Positions 7,945-15,998 of a stretch of 29,297 nucleotides of DNA are shown piece after piece. This DNA is from Deltaproteobacteria bacterium (GTDB lineage: Bacteria > Desulfobacterota > Syntrophorhabdia > Syntrophorhabdales > Syntrophorhabdaceae), in contig DNYO01000230.1 of the NCBI GenBank assembly GCA_003506795.1, positions 1 to 29,297 of the forward strand. Direction: 5' to 3'. Each line of letters starts with the position of its first letter. The first letter of the stretch is position 1. The notes beneath the pieces were generated by a model that searched no databases, had not been told where the DNA came from, and was given only the letters and a program-made list of their open reading frames with translations. A program made the position numbers and the translations under genes.

Positions 7945-7994
7945 TGAAGACAGCCCCCCTTGTCGTGGATGTCCCTGTTCTTGATTTGTTGCAT
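7941..7994 (-). CDS. 17-codon upstream ORF translationally coupled to the giant glycosyltransferase
   Basis: On the minus strand an ATG at 7994 is preceded by AGGAG with a 7-base spacer, a near-ideal ribosome site. It opens MQQIKNRDIHDKGGCLQ and stops with TGA overlapping the ATG of the giant glycosyltransferase (ATGA). The glycosyltransferase itself has only a G-rich stretch inside this ORF as a ribosome site. I infer a leader peptide that feeds ribosomes into the long gene. It shows no similarity to any peptide I know. Confidence 0.4.
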   Translation of the reverse strand: MQQIKNRDIHDKGGCLQ

Positions 7995-8019
7995 TGAAAG
8001 TCTCCTGTGCCGGTGAATA

Positions 8020-8766
8020 TCATGACAGGCCCCGTTCTTCCCCGGCCTTGTATTCGCCGTTTCCCTTTTTGTCATGATGCAACAGATAGTAGTGGTCGCT
8101 GATGTAACGATATGTCGACGGTATGCCGATATCGATGAAGAAACCATGGGAGATGAAGCCGCTCATACCATGAGCGATCAAGCCGGGGAAAAGATCATTT
8201 TCCAGAGAAAAACGACCGCTAGGCATGTGGTCGACAATAGTCTTGTCCATGACGTATGCTCCACAATTGATGTATCCGGACTCATGAGGGCTCTTTTCTC
8301 TGAATTCGGTAATGTTAAAACCCTCGTTGAATCTTACCGTGCCATACCGGCCGGCGTCGTCTTTGTGTATCAGGCCGATTGTCGCCAGACAGTTTCTCGA
8401 TATATGGTGACGTTCCATTTCCTTGAAGTCGAGCTGGTTAAAGGTGTCACCGTTCAAGACCAGGCTATGCGATTCTCCGGACATCATGAGTGCCTGGCGG
8501 ACGGAACCACCGGTGCCCAGGGGTGTATCCTCTTCGGAATAAACAATATTGACTCCCCATCTGGAGCCGGCCTCGAAATGGGACCGGATGACATCTTTTC
8601 GATAACCGACGGAGAGTATGATTTCCCGCAGCCCCTGTGCCGCCAGCGCGGTAATGATGTATTCGATAAATGGCTTCCTTCCGACGGGTGCCATGGGCTT
8701 CGGAAGATCGTCCACGACGCCCTTAAGCCTGGTTCCCATCCCACCGGCGAGTATAATGGCCTTCAT
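8020..8766 (-). CDS. hddC: Heptose-1-phosphate guanylyltransferase (HddC-like nucleotidyltransferase)
   Basis: 248 aa. A sugar-phosphate nucleotidyltransferase: the nucleotide-binding loop AGGMGTRL is at 7-14, LPKPMAPV at 21-28, and the metal-binding NGD at 105-107. Length and motifs match HddC, which joins GTP and D-glycero-alpha-D-manno-heptose 1-phosphate to give GDP-heptose in the cytoplasm. The assignment over a mannose or glucose nucleotidyltransferase rests mainly on context: the HddA-like kinase gene ends 5 bp upstream, and a GmhA-GmhB fusion stands at the head of the same unit. The product GDP-heptose would be a suitable donor for the GT10-like domain of the following gene. Motifs alone cannot distinguish GTP from other nucleotides. 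Confidence 0.8.
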   Translation of the reverse strand: MKAIILAGGMGTRLKGVVDDLPKPMAPVGRKPFIEYIITALAAQGLREIILSVGYRKDVIRSHFEAGSRWGVNIVYSEEDTPLGTGGSVRQALMMSGESHSLVLNGDTFNQLDFKEMERHHISRNCLATIGLIHKDDAGRYGTVRFNEGFNITEFREKSPHESGYINCGAYVMDKTIVDHMPSGRFSLENDLFPGLIAHGMSGFISHGFFIDIGIPSTYRYISDHYYLLHHDKKGNGEYKAGEERGLS

Positions 8767-8771
8767 GGTTC

Positions 8772-9767
8772 TCAGAGTCCTTCCTCTGCGTAATAGACTA
8801 TCTGGCTTCCCAGCGTATCGAACCGGAATGGCACATGGAGGAGAAAATGAAGGGCCTCCCTGACTTTTTTTCTTTTTTCCGGCCTCACAAAGAAGAGCAT
8901 AAATCCGCCGCCGCCGGCGCCAAGAATCTTGCCCCCGATGGCCCCGTTTTTCTTTGCGGTATCGTATATGGTATCGATGTAAGGATTTGACACCCTCGGT
9001 GAAAGACTTTTCTTCAGCTTCCAGGTTTCATGAAGGAGTTTACCAAATTCCAGCAAATCCCTTTCCCCGCTCAAAACCCCGAAAGCATCGTTGACCATGC
9101 TCATAAGTGTCTTGTAATCCGTGCTTTTTTCTTCGAGGTGACCCATTTTCTCCTCCTCTATGTTTGAGGCTGAGCGTGTCACGCCCGTAAAAAACAGGAG
9201 AAAATGCTCCTGGAGATGCCCAAAGGCATCGCGTGAGATGGTCACGGGTATGACCTCGATATTATGCTGGCTCCTGAACTCGATCTTGTTCAATCCTCCG
9301 AATGCCGCGGCAACCTGGTCCTGGGAGCCTACCTTTTCCTTGATCATTTCCTGTTCTATATGAATTGCCTCAAGGGCGAGCCTCTTCTTCGAAACGATCT
9401 TTCCCTTTAGCGCGTAAAGGGCATGGAGAAGACCTACGGTGAAAGCAGAGCTGGAGGCAAGTCCCGACATGGCCGGGAGGTCGCCGTCGTGACTGATCGA
9501 AAGGCCGAAATTTACTTCCATGAATCTCAAGGTTTCCCTGATTGATGGATGGATAATGTCATCGATACCGCGGGCCTGCTCCTGTTTGGAGTAATTAAGC
9601 CTGTATTTGTAGTCGAAGAACGGGGGAAGGCACCGGCAACTGATGTAACAGTACTTGTTGATCGTCGTCGATAAGACGGCGCCCCCGCCATTGTTCTCAT
9701 ACCATGTGGGGAAATCAGTTCCGCCGCCAAAAAATGAGATTCGAAAAGGCGTTCTGGTGATTATCAT
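8772..9767 (-). CDS. hddA: D-glycero-alpha-D-manno-heptose 7-phosphate kinase (GHMP family)
   Basis: 331 aa, typical for HddA. GHMP-kinase motifs are clear: TPFRISFFGGGTD (6-18), the ATP-binding P-x3-GLASSSA (98-108) and the C-terminal GAGGGGF (283-289). HddA phosphorylates heptose 7-phosphate at C1 in the alpha configuration, the second step toward GDP-D-glycero-alpha-D-manno-heptose. The ATG lies behind GGAGGAAG, and the gene follows the upstream methyltransferase stop by 19 bp. The other three pathway steps (GmhA, GmhB, HddC) are in the same unit, which strongly supports this substrate over fucose or other GHMP substrates. Confidence 0.85.
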   Translation of the reverse strand: MIITRTPFRISFFGGGTDFPTWYENNGGGAVLSTTINKYCYISCRCLPPFFDYKYRLNYSKQEQARGIDDIIHPSIRETLRFMEVNFGLSISHDGDLPAMSGLASSSAFTVGLLHALYALKGKIVSKKRLALEAIHIEQEMIKEKVGSQDQVAAAFGGLNKIEFRSQHNIEVIPVTISRDAFGHLQEHFLLFFTGVTRSASNIEEEKMGHLEEKSTDYKTLMSMVNDAFGVLSGERDLLEFGKLLHETWKLKKSLSPRVSNPYIDTIYDTAKKNGAIGGKILGAGGGGFMLFFVRPEKRKKVREALHFLLHVPFRFDTLGSQIVYYAEEGL

Positions 9768-9786
9768 CTTTGAGCTTCCTCCATCC

Positions 9787-10740
9787 TCATTTCTCCTGAA
9801 CGTCCAGTGTCGCGAAGGAATCGGTCATCCGGTCGTCCGTGATGAAATACAGGCCGGGATTGAGCAGTACACAGGAGCTCTTTTCACGGGTACCGGGTTT
9901 GATGCCCGCGATCCTGATCTGAACCGGGCCTTCCATGCGACCCGCGCCTTTATCATCCCAGGCTTTTGTCATGAAGACGCCCGATAACCGGTCCGTATCG
10001 TTGGCAAAGGCGATCTGGTATTTTCCGGGGGGCAGCGATATACGGTTTCTACGGGCCACGTCGGTTGCGGCGACTGGAAGTATCCTCGTATCGTCGAGCA
10101 TCCACCATAGTCCATCGCCGCGTTCCTTGATCCACATGAAGAACTTATTGTTGTCACGATGCCGCTGGGTATCTATCATGATTGAATTCACGATGACGAA
10201 GTTGTTCCGATCGAGCATTTCGGCAAAGGTGTTTTCCGAACTGCCGAGGTAATTCTCCTGAAAGAGTATCGATGCGCCGATGTTCAGGTGACGGCGGATG
10301 TTTGCATAGAATTCCGCGTGTACGTGCCATTGCGAGTCCACGCGCCTCAAGTCGTTCAGGTGGTCTTCGTGGCTCTCCGAAAAAAAGTGGGGTGGGTTCG
10401 AGACAACCAGGTCCCATTTTTCCGAATCCGGGATGTCGCTCAAACCGTCGGACAAATAGACCGATACCCGCGACTCGAGGCCGTTGAGCTTTATGGTGTG
10501 TTCGAGCATTTCGACCGCTTTCGGATTGATGTCGGAAAAACAGACGGAGTCACAAAGGCCCTCGGCGAGAAGATAAAATCCGATGAAGCCGGGCCCGGCG
10601 CAAAACTCAAAAACACGGCCCGTCTTTCCAAAGAGATGGCGGGTGACAGGGACAAATGACCTGCCGAAACTGCCGCCGCCGCCGTCCAGGTCGTCCGTCC
10701 ACGCTATCCTTATATCCCGGTATTGCTCATACTGATACAT
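9787..10740 (-). CDS. Class I SAM methyltransferase with C-terminal beta-rich domain
   Basis: 317 aa. Motif I VFEFCAGPGFI (43-53), an acidic strand end FSDINPKA (68-75), and NPPHF (115-119) place it with the HemK/RsmC-like class I methyltransferases that carry an NPPx active-site motif, a motif usually linked to N-methylation of planar groups. Residues about 225-317 form an added, probably beta-sandwich, part (LPPGKYQIAF and GLYFITDDR are strand-like) that I do not recognise. The start is supported by AAAGGAGC about 6 bases upstream. It lies between the carbamoyltransferase and hddA genes, so a role in decorating the glycan or its acceptor is likely, but the target is unknown; protein methylation is possible. 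Confidence 0.72.
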   Translation of the reverse strand: MYQYEQYRDIRIAWTDDLDGGGGSFGRSFVPVTRHLFGKTGRVFEFCAGPGFIGFYLLAEGLCDSVCFSDINPKAVEMLEHTIKLNGLESRVSVYLSDGLSDIPDSEKWDLVVSNPPHFFSESHEDHLNDLRRVDSQWHVHAEFYANIRRHLNIGASILFQENYLGSSENTFAEMLDRNNFVIVNSIMIDTQRHRDNNKFFMWIKERGDGLWWMLDDTRILPVAATDVARRNRISLPPGKYQIAFANDTDRLSGVFMTKAWDDKGAGRMEGPVQIRIAGIKPGTREKSSCVLLNPGLYFITDDRMTDSFATLDVQEK

Positions 10741-10791
10741 GTCTGCTCCTTTTCATGTCAGGGGTGGAAAAACCTGTTCCTGTCAGTCCCA

Positions 10792-12483
10792 TCATTGTTT
10801 CTCCACAAGGTACCTGTTGTTGAACACGAGATAATCCATCTGGGTTCCCATGAAGCAGTCTATGGCAATTTCGGGTGTTTCCACGATGGGTTGCCCCATG
10901 ACGTTGAAGGATGTGTTGAGTATGACGCCGACTCCTGTCTGGCGTTTGAATTCGGAGATCAGCTCATAGATTTCGTTATTCTGATCGCGGGTGACGGTTT
11001 GGACGCGGGCGGTGCCGTCGACGTGGGTGATCGCAGGAACATCCTGTACGCGTTCGTCCCGGACGCGGTACGCGAGCAGCATATACGGGGATTCGTGGTC
11101 GAATTCAAAATAGTCTCCGCATTCGTCGAGGCGCACTATGGGCGCAAAAGGCCGGAAGGGTTCCCTGTGTTTTACCTTGCTGTTAAGGATATCTTTCATT
11201 TCCGCGGGAAAGGGGGCGGTCAGAATGGAGCGGTTGCCGAGTGCTCGCGGTCCGATCTCCATTCTTCCGGAGAACCAACCGATGATCCTGCCGTCTTTCA
11301 TGAAACCCGCTAATTGCTCCGTAAGGTTCCGGGGCAGGGTGTAGCGCAGGCCTTTCCCGTTCAGTATGGCCTCAATTTCTTCGTCACGATATGCATTGCC
11401 CAGGTACGCATGATCGATGGGATGCCGCGGCGCTCCAGTTTCCCGGCTGTAGTAGTAGTAAAGGGCCGCCCCGATCGCGGTGCCCGCATCGTTTGCCGCG
11501 GGTTGGATGAAGATGCGTTTAAACGGGGTTTCCGCCAGTATCCGTCCGTTGGCGACACAATTGAGCGATACTCCGCCTGCCATGGACAGGTTGGGACATT
11601 GTGTGCGGTCGTGGAGATAATTGCAGACGTGGAGCATTACCTTTTCCGTCCACAATTGGACGGCGGCCGCAAGGTCGCGATGACGCTGCGTGATCTGTGA
11701 TCCCGGTATGCGTTGCGGGCCGGCGGCGTCCTCGAGTTTCTTTGAAAAACCCACGTTTTTGCGGTACTGGTAAAGGAAATAGTCCATGTTGATGTCAAAC
11801 CTGCCCTCGGGCTTCAGGGTGACAATATCCTCAAAAAGGGAGTCAAAGGTTGCGGGATTGCCATAGGGAGCGAGCCCCATGACCTTGCCTTCATCACAGT
11901 TGCGCAGAAAACCGAGATGGCCCGTCATGGTTGTGTACAGGAAACCGAGCGACTGCGGGTACCTGATACAGTAGTCATCGAATACGGATACGCTGTTCTT
12001 TTGTCCGAAGCCTATCATTGCGCTTTCAAAATCACCGCATCCGTCAATGGAGAAGAGGGCGCTTTCATCGAACCGTGATACCAGGTATGAGCTGGCAAAA
12101 TGGGCGGTGTGATGATGACAGAAATATATGTCCCCGTCATAATTCATCGTTTGCCTGATTTCCTGTTCATAGCCGGCCAGCCGGTTGGCAAAGAGAAGAT
12201 CGGCGCTAAGGCGCGGCATCGAATCGGGCAGGTAGCTGCTGTGGTGCCCGAAGATCTTGTCCCTGATGATCTTTACCGGGTCATAGGATACAGCCACCGC
12301 ATCGATGTCCTTCATCGTTATATTCCTGAACCTGAGGCATGCCTGGATGGCCAGCTCCGGAAAGGCCTCCGTGTGCTTCACGCCTCGCAGACGCTCTTCC
12401 TCCACGGCGAATATCAGCCGGCCGTTTTCAACCAGGGCCGCGCATGTATCATGCGTCAGCGTATGGATACCCAAAACGAGCAT
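10792..12483 (-). CDS. NodU/CmcH-family O-carbamoyltransferase
   Basis: 563 aa, the normal family length. The N-terminal ASKHA-fold part has the metal-binding His cluster CHHHTAHFASSYL (122-134); GGVSLNCVANG is at 303-313, and the C-terminal YrdC-like part has GPRALGNRSIL (411-421), REPFRPFAP (440-448) and NTSFNVMGQPI near 525. These are all hallmarks of enzymes that move the carbamoyl group of carbamoyl phosphate, through a carbamoyl-adenylate, to a hydroxyl of a sugar or antibiotic. The start is set by GGAGG six bases before the ATG. It follows the TylF-like methyltransferase by 17 bp. I infer that it carbamoylates the heptose-derived sugar made by neighbouring enzymes. Confidence 0.9.
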   Translation of the reverse strand: MLVLGIHTLTHDTCAALVENGRLIFAVEEERLRGVKHTEAFPELAIQACLRFRNITMKDIDAVAVSYDPVKIIRDKIFGHHSSYLPDSMPRLSADLLFANRLAGYEQEIRQTMNYDGDIYFCHHHTAHFASSYLVSRFDESALFSIDGCGDFESAMIGFGQKNSVSVFDDYCIRYPQSLGFLYTTMTGHLGFLRNCDEGKVMGLAPYGNPATFDSLFEDIVTLKPEGRFDINMDYFLYQYRKNVGFSKKLEDAAGPQRIPGSQITQRHRDLAAAVQLWTEKVMLHVCNYLHDRTQCPNLSMAGGVSLNCVANGRILAETPFKRIFIQPAANDAGTAIGAALYYYYSRETGAPRHPIDHAYLGNAYRDEEIEAILNGKGLRYTLPRNLTEQLAGFMKDGRIIGWFSGRMEIGPRALGNRSILTAPFPAEMKDILNSKVKHREPFRPFAPIVRLDECGDYFEFDHESPYMLLAYRVRDERVQDVPAITHVDGTARVQTVTRDQNNEIYELISEFKRQTGVGVILNTSFNVMGQPIVETPEIAIDCFMGTQMDYLVFNNRYLVEKQ

Positions 12484-12500
12484 ATCGTTCCTCCATTACG

Positions 12501-13280
12501 TCATTTAAGAAAATACCCATGAGGCTGTGTCGAAAAGGAAAACTTTCTGATATCGGGCATCGATAGGCCGCAGGCATGGAAATAGTCCTCCACCGCCTTT
12601 GTCTCTCCCTGCCAGGGGATCAGTCCGTATTCATCGAGAACGACCAGTCCTCCTTTAATAACCAGTGGATACAGCTGTTCGAGAGCGAACAGGGTCGGAT
12701 CGTAAAGATCGACATCAAGGTGGAGAAGCGCGATGCGCAGGCCCGGGTTTTCCTCAAGGAACTTTGGAATGGTTTGCCGTATGCCCCCTTCGATCAGCCG
12801 GCAGCGTTCGACGCCGGCGATGAGGTTGTCCTGGTTATGGATGTCGACGAGATCGAATATCTCTTCCCTGATATCCACCGTCTGATAGGATCCGGGTGTC
12901 TTCCCGTATTTTTCATAATAGGCCCCATCCTCCTCCCGGAAGGATTGAAGGCCTTGAAAATGATCGAAGCCGAATACTTTTCTTGTCCGGTCGGTGGGAC
13001 AGAATGTTTCCAGCAATTTAGACCACGTGAAAAAACTTGCCCCGCGATAGACCCCGATCTCGACTATACACCCCGGCCTGTCAATGACATGTTTAAACAG
13101 TTCATAGTGGGCAAGAAAACGCTGGAGGTGCATTCTGCGAACGTAGACCGGCCATTGTTCCAGGACGTGTTGATAGGAATAATCGGCGGAGGCCAGCAGT
13201 GATTCCATCCTTTGTGTGTACTGAACGTCTTCGGGTCTCTGGTTGCCCTTTGTTTCGGTATTAGGAGCGGAGCTCTTCAT
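12501..13280 (-). CDS. TylF/MycF-type sugar O-methyltransferase
   Basis: 259 aa, the typical size of macrocin O-methyltransferase (TylF/MycF) family proteins, which are Mg-dependent and methylate sugar hydroxyls. The SAM-binding turn VEIGVYRG (73-80) and the metal/substrate region LDVDLYDPT (188-196) with DEY at 216-218 are present. The ATG has AAAGGAGA at good spacing and lies inside the end of the MiaB-like gene upstream, overlapping by 20 bp, so the two are coupled. In this sugar-modification unit it probably O-methylates the nucleotide sugar or the attached residue; which hydroxyl is not readable from sequence. Confidence 0.82.
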   Translation of the reverse strand: MKSSAPNTETKGNQRPEDVQYTQRMESLLASADYSYQHVLEQWPVYVRRMHLQRFLAHYELFKHVIDRPGCIVEIGVYRGASFFTWSKLLETFCPTDRTRKVFGFDHFQGLQSFREEDGAYYEKYGKTPGSYQTVDIREEIFDLVDIHNQDNLIAGVERCRLIEGGIRQTIPKFLEENPGLRIALLHLDVDLYDPTLFALEQLYPLVIKGGLVVLDEYGLIPWQGETKAVEDYFHACGLSMPDIRKFSFSTQPHGYFLK

Positions 13281-14475
13281 TGTGTCTCCTTTCGGTGTCT
13301 GAATCCCGGTTCATCTTTTCAAAACGTTTTTGGATCCTCGGGCTGTTTGAACTGTTTGTGATGATGCCGGACTGTTGGAGGACGCCATCCATCGATGACA
13401 GCCTCTGCTGAATCAGGGCATGAGGAACTTTTCCGGGAAGCTTCGCTGACGCGGCGCGTCCCGCTTCCATGTATTCACTGAGGAGGACGTATCTGATTTT
13501 GTTCCTCATCACGAATTCGAGGGTTTCTTCGACATCCTCCTCAGTCTCACCGGGAAATCCGACGATGAGATGCGTATCGTACCAGGTGAAACCCTGGTCC
13601 GACAGAAAGTCGAAGATTTTCTGAAGGTCGGCGCGGGAATAAGGGCGGTTCATTGCCTTCAATATCTTGTCGGAAGCGGATTGGATGGGGATGTTGAGGT
13701 GTTTGATGGTCCCTTTCGAAAAGAAACCCCGGAAATCGTCCCGGAATTTTAACAGACCTATGGGGTTGAAATTGTTGAGGGCAAAGGCCATGCACGAGTG
13801 GATGGAGGCCAGACGTCTGATAAGGCCCGGCAGGTGTGTGCCGATGTCCGTGCCATAGTCCACCAGGCTGTCGGACAGGAGCATGACGTCGAAGGTTTGC
13901 TGCCTCTCGACCAATTCCCTGCATCTGGTGAATATCTCATCCAGCGGGAAACTGCGGTATGGGGGAAACATCAATTGCTCCGAACAGTAGGAGCAATTCC
14001 ACAAACACCCCTCCGAGACGACAATTTTTATGAACTCGTCGGGGAACGTAACATCCGACTCGGGATGTTCCCTGAGATATTCGGCGGTATTTGCGCAAAT
14101 CCGTTCTTCGACAAAGACCGGCTGGACCCGGGCCAGCGGGGTAGTCGTCATGAACCACCTGTCCATGAGTGCCGATTCCTGTTTCCACGGGATGGTGCTG
14201 CCCTGAAAAACGGCTGCAAGTTCATCGGGTGCGATGTCCGGCAGGCATCCGGCAACACAAACCCTGTCTTCATAACGACTGCTTACACGACGGATCTCGG
14301 ACAGACTGTTGTCTCTGACGTCTCCCCTGAAGGCGCAGGTCCAGATGATGATCCGGTCCGCGTCGTCCATATCGGCGACTATATCATGTCCGTTCCTGAG
14401 GAAGTAATCCCTGTATTGCATGATCTTCTGCTTGCGTTGAACGCAGCTGTTAAGCGCCTTGATAAATAGCTTCAT
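13261..14475 (-). CDS. MiaB/RimO-like radical SAM methylthiotransferase homologue lacking a TRAM domain
   Basis: 404 aa. The N-terminal UPF0004-like domain has three Cys at 11, 46 and 76, and the radical SAM motif CX3CX2C is at 156, 160 and 163, nearly the same spacing as in MiaB. HLNIPIQSASDKILKAMNR and IVGFPGETEEDVEETL further match methylthiotransferases. Both [4Fe-4S] sites of a methylthiotransferase therefore seem present. After the radical SAM barrel only about 60 polar residues remain, so the RNA-binding TRAM domain of MiaB/RimO is missing. tRNA or S12 is thus an unlikely target. Set in a flagellin-glycan unit, it may insert sulfur or a methylthio group into a sugar or protein side chain; this is speculative. 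Confidence 0.78.
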   Translation of the reverse strand: MKLFIKALNSCVQRKQKIMQYRDYFLRNGHDIVADMDDADRIIIWTCAFRGDVRDNSLSEIRRVSSRYEDRVCVAGCLPDIAPDELAAVFQGSTIPWKQESALMDRWFMTTTPLARVQPVFVEERICANTAEYLREHPESDVTFPDEFIKIVVSEGCLWNCSYCSEQLMFPPYRSFPLDEIFTRCRELVERQQTFDVMLLSDSLVDYGTDIGTHLPGLIRRLASIHSCMAFALNNFNPIGLLKFRDDFRGFFSKGTIKHLNIPIQSASDKILKAMNRPYSRADLQKIFDFLSDQGFTWYDTHLIVGFPGETEEDVEETLEFVMRNKIRYVLLSEYMEAGRAASAKLPGKVPHALIQQRLSSMDGVLQQSGIITNSSNSPRIQKRFEKMNRDSDTERRHNEELRS

Positions 14476-14492
14476 AGAGTCTCACATTCCTT

Positions 14493-15005
14493 TCATACAA
14501 AATGACCGTTTTCGTCCCTCCTGGACAGTATGGGGTCCTTCACGGGCCACCATATATTCAGCTCCGGATCATCCCATTTGTATGTGAACTGTCCGCCTGG
14601 ATTGTAGTCTGTGGATTGCTTGTAATGAAAGATAGCTGTTTCGCTGAGGACGAGATGCCCGTTTCCATGCCTGGGGGGTATGAGCACCTGGCACCGGTTC
14701 CTGTCTGAAAGAACGAAGGATTGCCATTTTCCGAAGCTGGCCGAGCTGGTATCGCAGTTCACCACCACGAGATAAAACTTGCCATGGAGGCAGGAGACAA
14801 GCTTCCATGTCTCTTGATCACCATGAATTCCCCTGAGTACATGCCGGCTTGAAACGGAGATGTCGTCCTGAACAAAATGAACGGCTATTCCCGCTGCCCG
14901 GTATTTGTTCTCGTTGTAGGTTTCCACGTATTCGCCCCTGTGATCTTCGAAGGCTTCAAGATCCAGCAAGAGGACACCATCGAGTTCTGTCTTCCTTATT
15001 TCCAC
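14493..15005 (-). CDS. RmlC-like nucleotide-sugar epimerase (cupin)
   Basis: 170 aa cupin of the dTDP-4-dehydrorhamnose 3,5-epimerase family. HVLRGIHGD (55-63) with the catalytic His61, Lys68, and FHYKQSTDY (126-134) with Tyr128 match the active-site His, Lys and Tyr of RmlC. The start is GTG with AAGGAGCG just upstream. A true dTDP-rhamnose pathway (RmlA, B, D) is not visible here, whereas GDP-heptose genes and an SDR dehydratase are. I therefore infer action on a GDP-4-keto-heptose, as for Campylobacter heptose epimerases. It could be a 3-, 5- or 3,5-epimerase. Confidence 0.82.
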   Translation of the reverse strand: MEIRKTELDGVLLLDLEAFEDHRGEYVETYNENKYRAAGIAVHFVQDDISVSSRHVLRGIHGDQETWKLVSCLHGKFYLVVVNCDTSSASFGKWQSFVLSDRNRCQVLIPPRHGNGHLVLSETAIFHYKQSTDYNPGGQFTYKWDDPELNIWWPVKDPILSRRDENGHFV

Positions 15006-15062
15006 GTATCGCTCCTTAGTTCCCTGTGTACCTTCGCAATGAGGAGAATGTGCCGGGGTCCG

Positions 15063-15998
15063 TCATACGGGCCTCCATATAATCAGGGAGGATTCGTGGA
15101 GCACACCGCCCAGGTAAGGGCGCCATGCCCCGAGTATTTTGATGATCCCTTTTTCTTCCAGGCTGCGAAGTTTCGTATAATAGCCTTCCAGGTAGCCTCT
15201 CTTCCTGCAGTAGCGCAGGGCAAGCACATCCAGCACGGATTCGCTGTCGTAGAATTCGAGAACCGGTTCATACTGCACGACGATCGAAGGCCGTTTCGAC
15301 ATGATGAAGTCAAGTATGGCGTCAAACCTGGTTCCCAGTTGCTCGAATGCGTGTATGGATAGCATCGCTGCGCCTTCCGGGATATCCAGTGTATGGTCCG
15401 GATCAAGCATGTTGAATACGTGTCCCGAAATGGGCTTTGCCAGGCTTTGTCTCAGGTGCGAAGCTATGTCGCGAGAGGCCTTCGCCCAATCGAGCCCGAT
15501 GAGCGTGGCCTCCGGCATCGCCTCCGAGAGGAGCAACATATTAGCGCACGTTCCGCAGCCAAACTCACAGATGACGCGGGCGCCGGCAAGCCATCCGTGA
15601 AAGATGCACAGACGGGCAATGACAAAAAGTTCGTATTCCAGCTGATGATTGTCCGTTACCACCAGTTGATTGTCGTAACGGAAGAACCTGTTTCCGCGGA
15701 AATACCCGGGCTTCAGGGCCAACTGGTAATCGCCGGGATCGGATTGCCTTATTTTGTCAAGATTTTCACTCCAGCCGTGCTCGAAGGCAAGGCGGTTTTC
15801 CTCTCCGGATCTGCTCAGTTTGCTGTTTTCATCGAGTTTGAGAAAGTTGAGGACATATTCCTCAAGGTCCTTCATCTGTGAGGGACGATAGTGAAGATCG
15901 TATTCCCCGATTAGCCGGACCACCCGTTCAGGCAAATCTGACGGGTCCATGCGGAACATGCGGCTGAAATCTTCCTTTGCTATCGTCTGCATCGTCAT
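15063..15998 (-). CDS. SAM-dependent methyltransferase
   Basis: 311 aa. The Rossmann SAM-binding strand-loop VICEFGCGTCA (142-152) and LIGLDWAKAS near 166-175 identify a class I methyltransferase. The N-terminal about 130 residues are helical and unassigned, and may bind the substrate. Its ATG overlaps the stop of the transketolase C-subunit gene by 4 bp (ATGA), so it is coupled to the transketolase pair. The family level is clear, the substrate unknown; a sugar or sugar nucleotide is most likely from the setting. Confidence 0.75.
   Translation of the reverse strand: MTMQTIAKEDFSRMFRMDPSDLPERVVRLIGEYDLHYRPSQMKDLEEYVLNFLKLDENSKLSRSGEENRLAFEHGWSENLDKIRQSDPGDYQLALKPGYFRGNRFFRYDNQLVVTDNHQLEYELFVIARLCIFHGWLAGARVICEFGCGTCANMLLLSEAMPEATLIGLDWAKASRDIASHLRQSLAKPISGHVFNMLDPDHTLDIPEGAAMLSIHAFEQLGTRFDAILDFIMSKRPSIVVQYEPVLEFYDSESVLDVLALRYCRKRGYLEGYYTKLRSLEEKGIIKILGAWRPYLGGVLHESSLIIWRPV

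Noticed and set aside
13261..14475. Annotating the radical SAM gene as tRNA-modifying MiaB
   Set aside because: The TRAM domain is missing and the gene is coupled to sugar-modification genes, so the tRNA role is not supported despite matching Cys spacing.
14493..15005. Calling the cupin epimerase RmlC of dTDP-rhamnose synthesis
   Set aside because: No RmlA, RmlB or RmlD partner is recognisable in the window; the surrounding sugar genes point to GDP-heptose.
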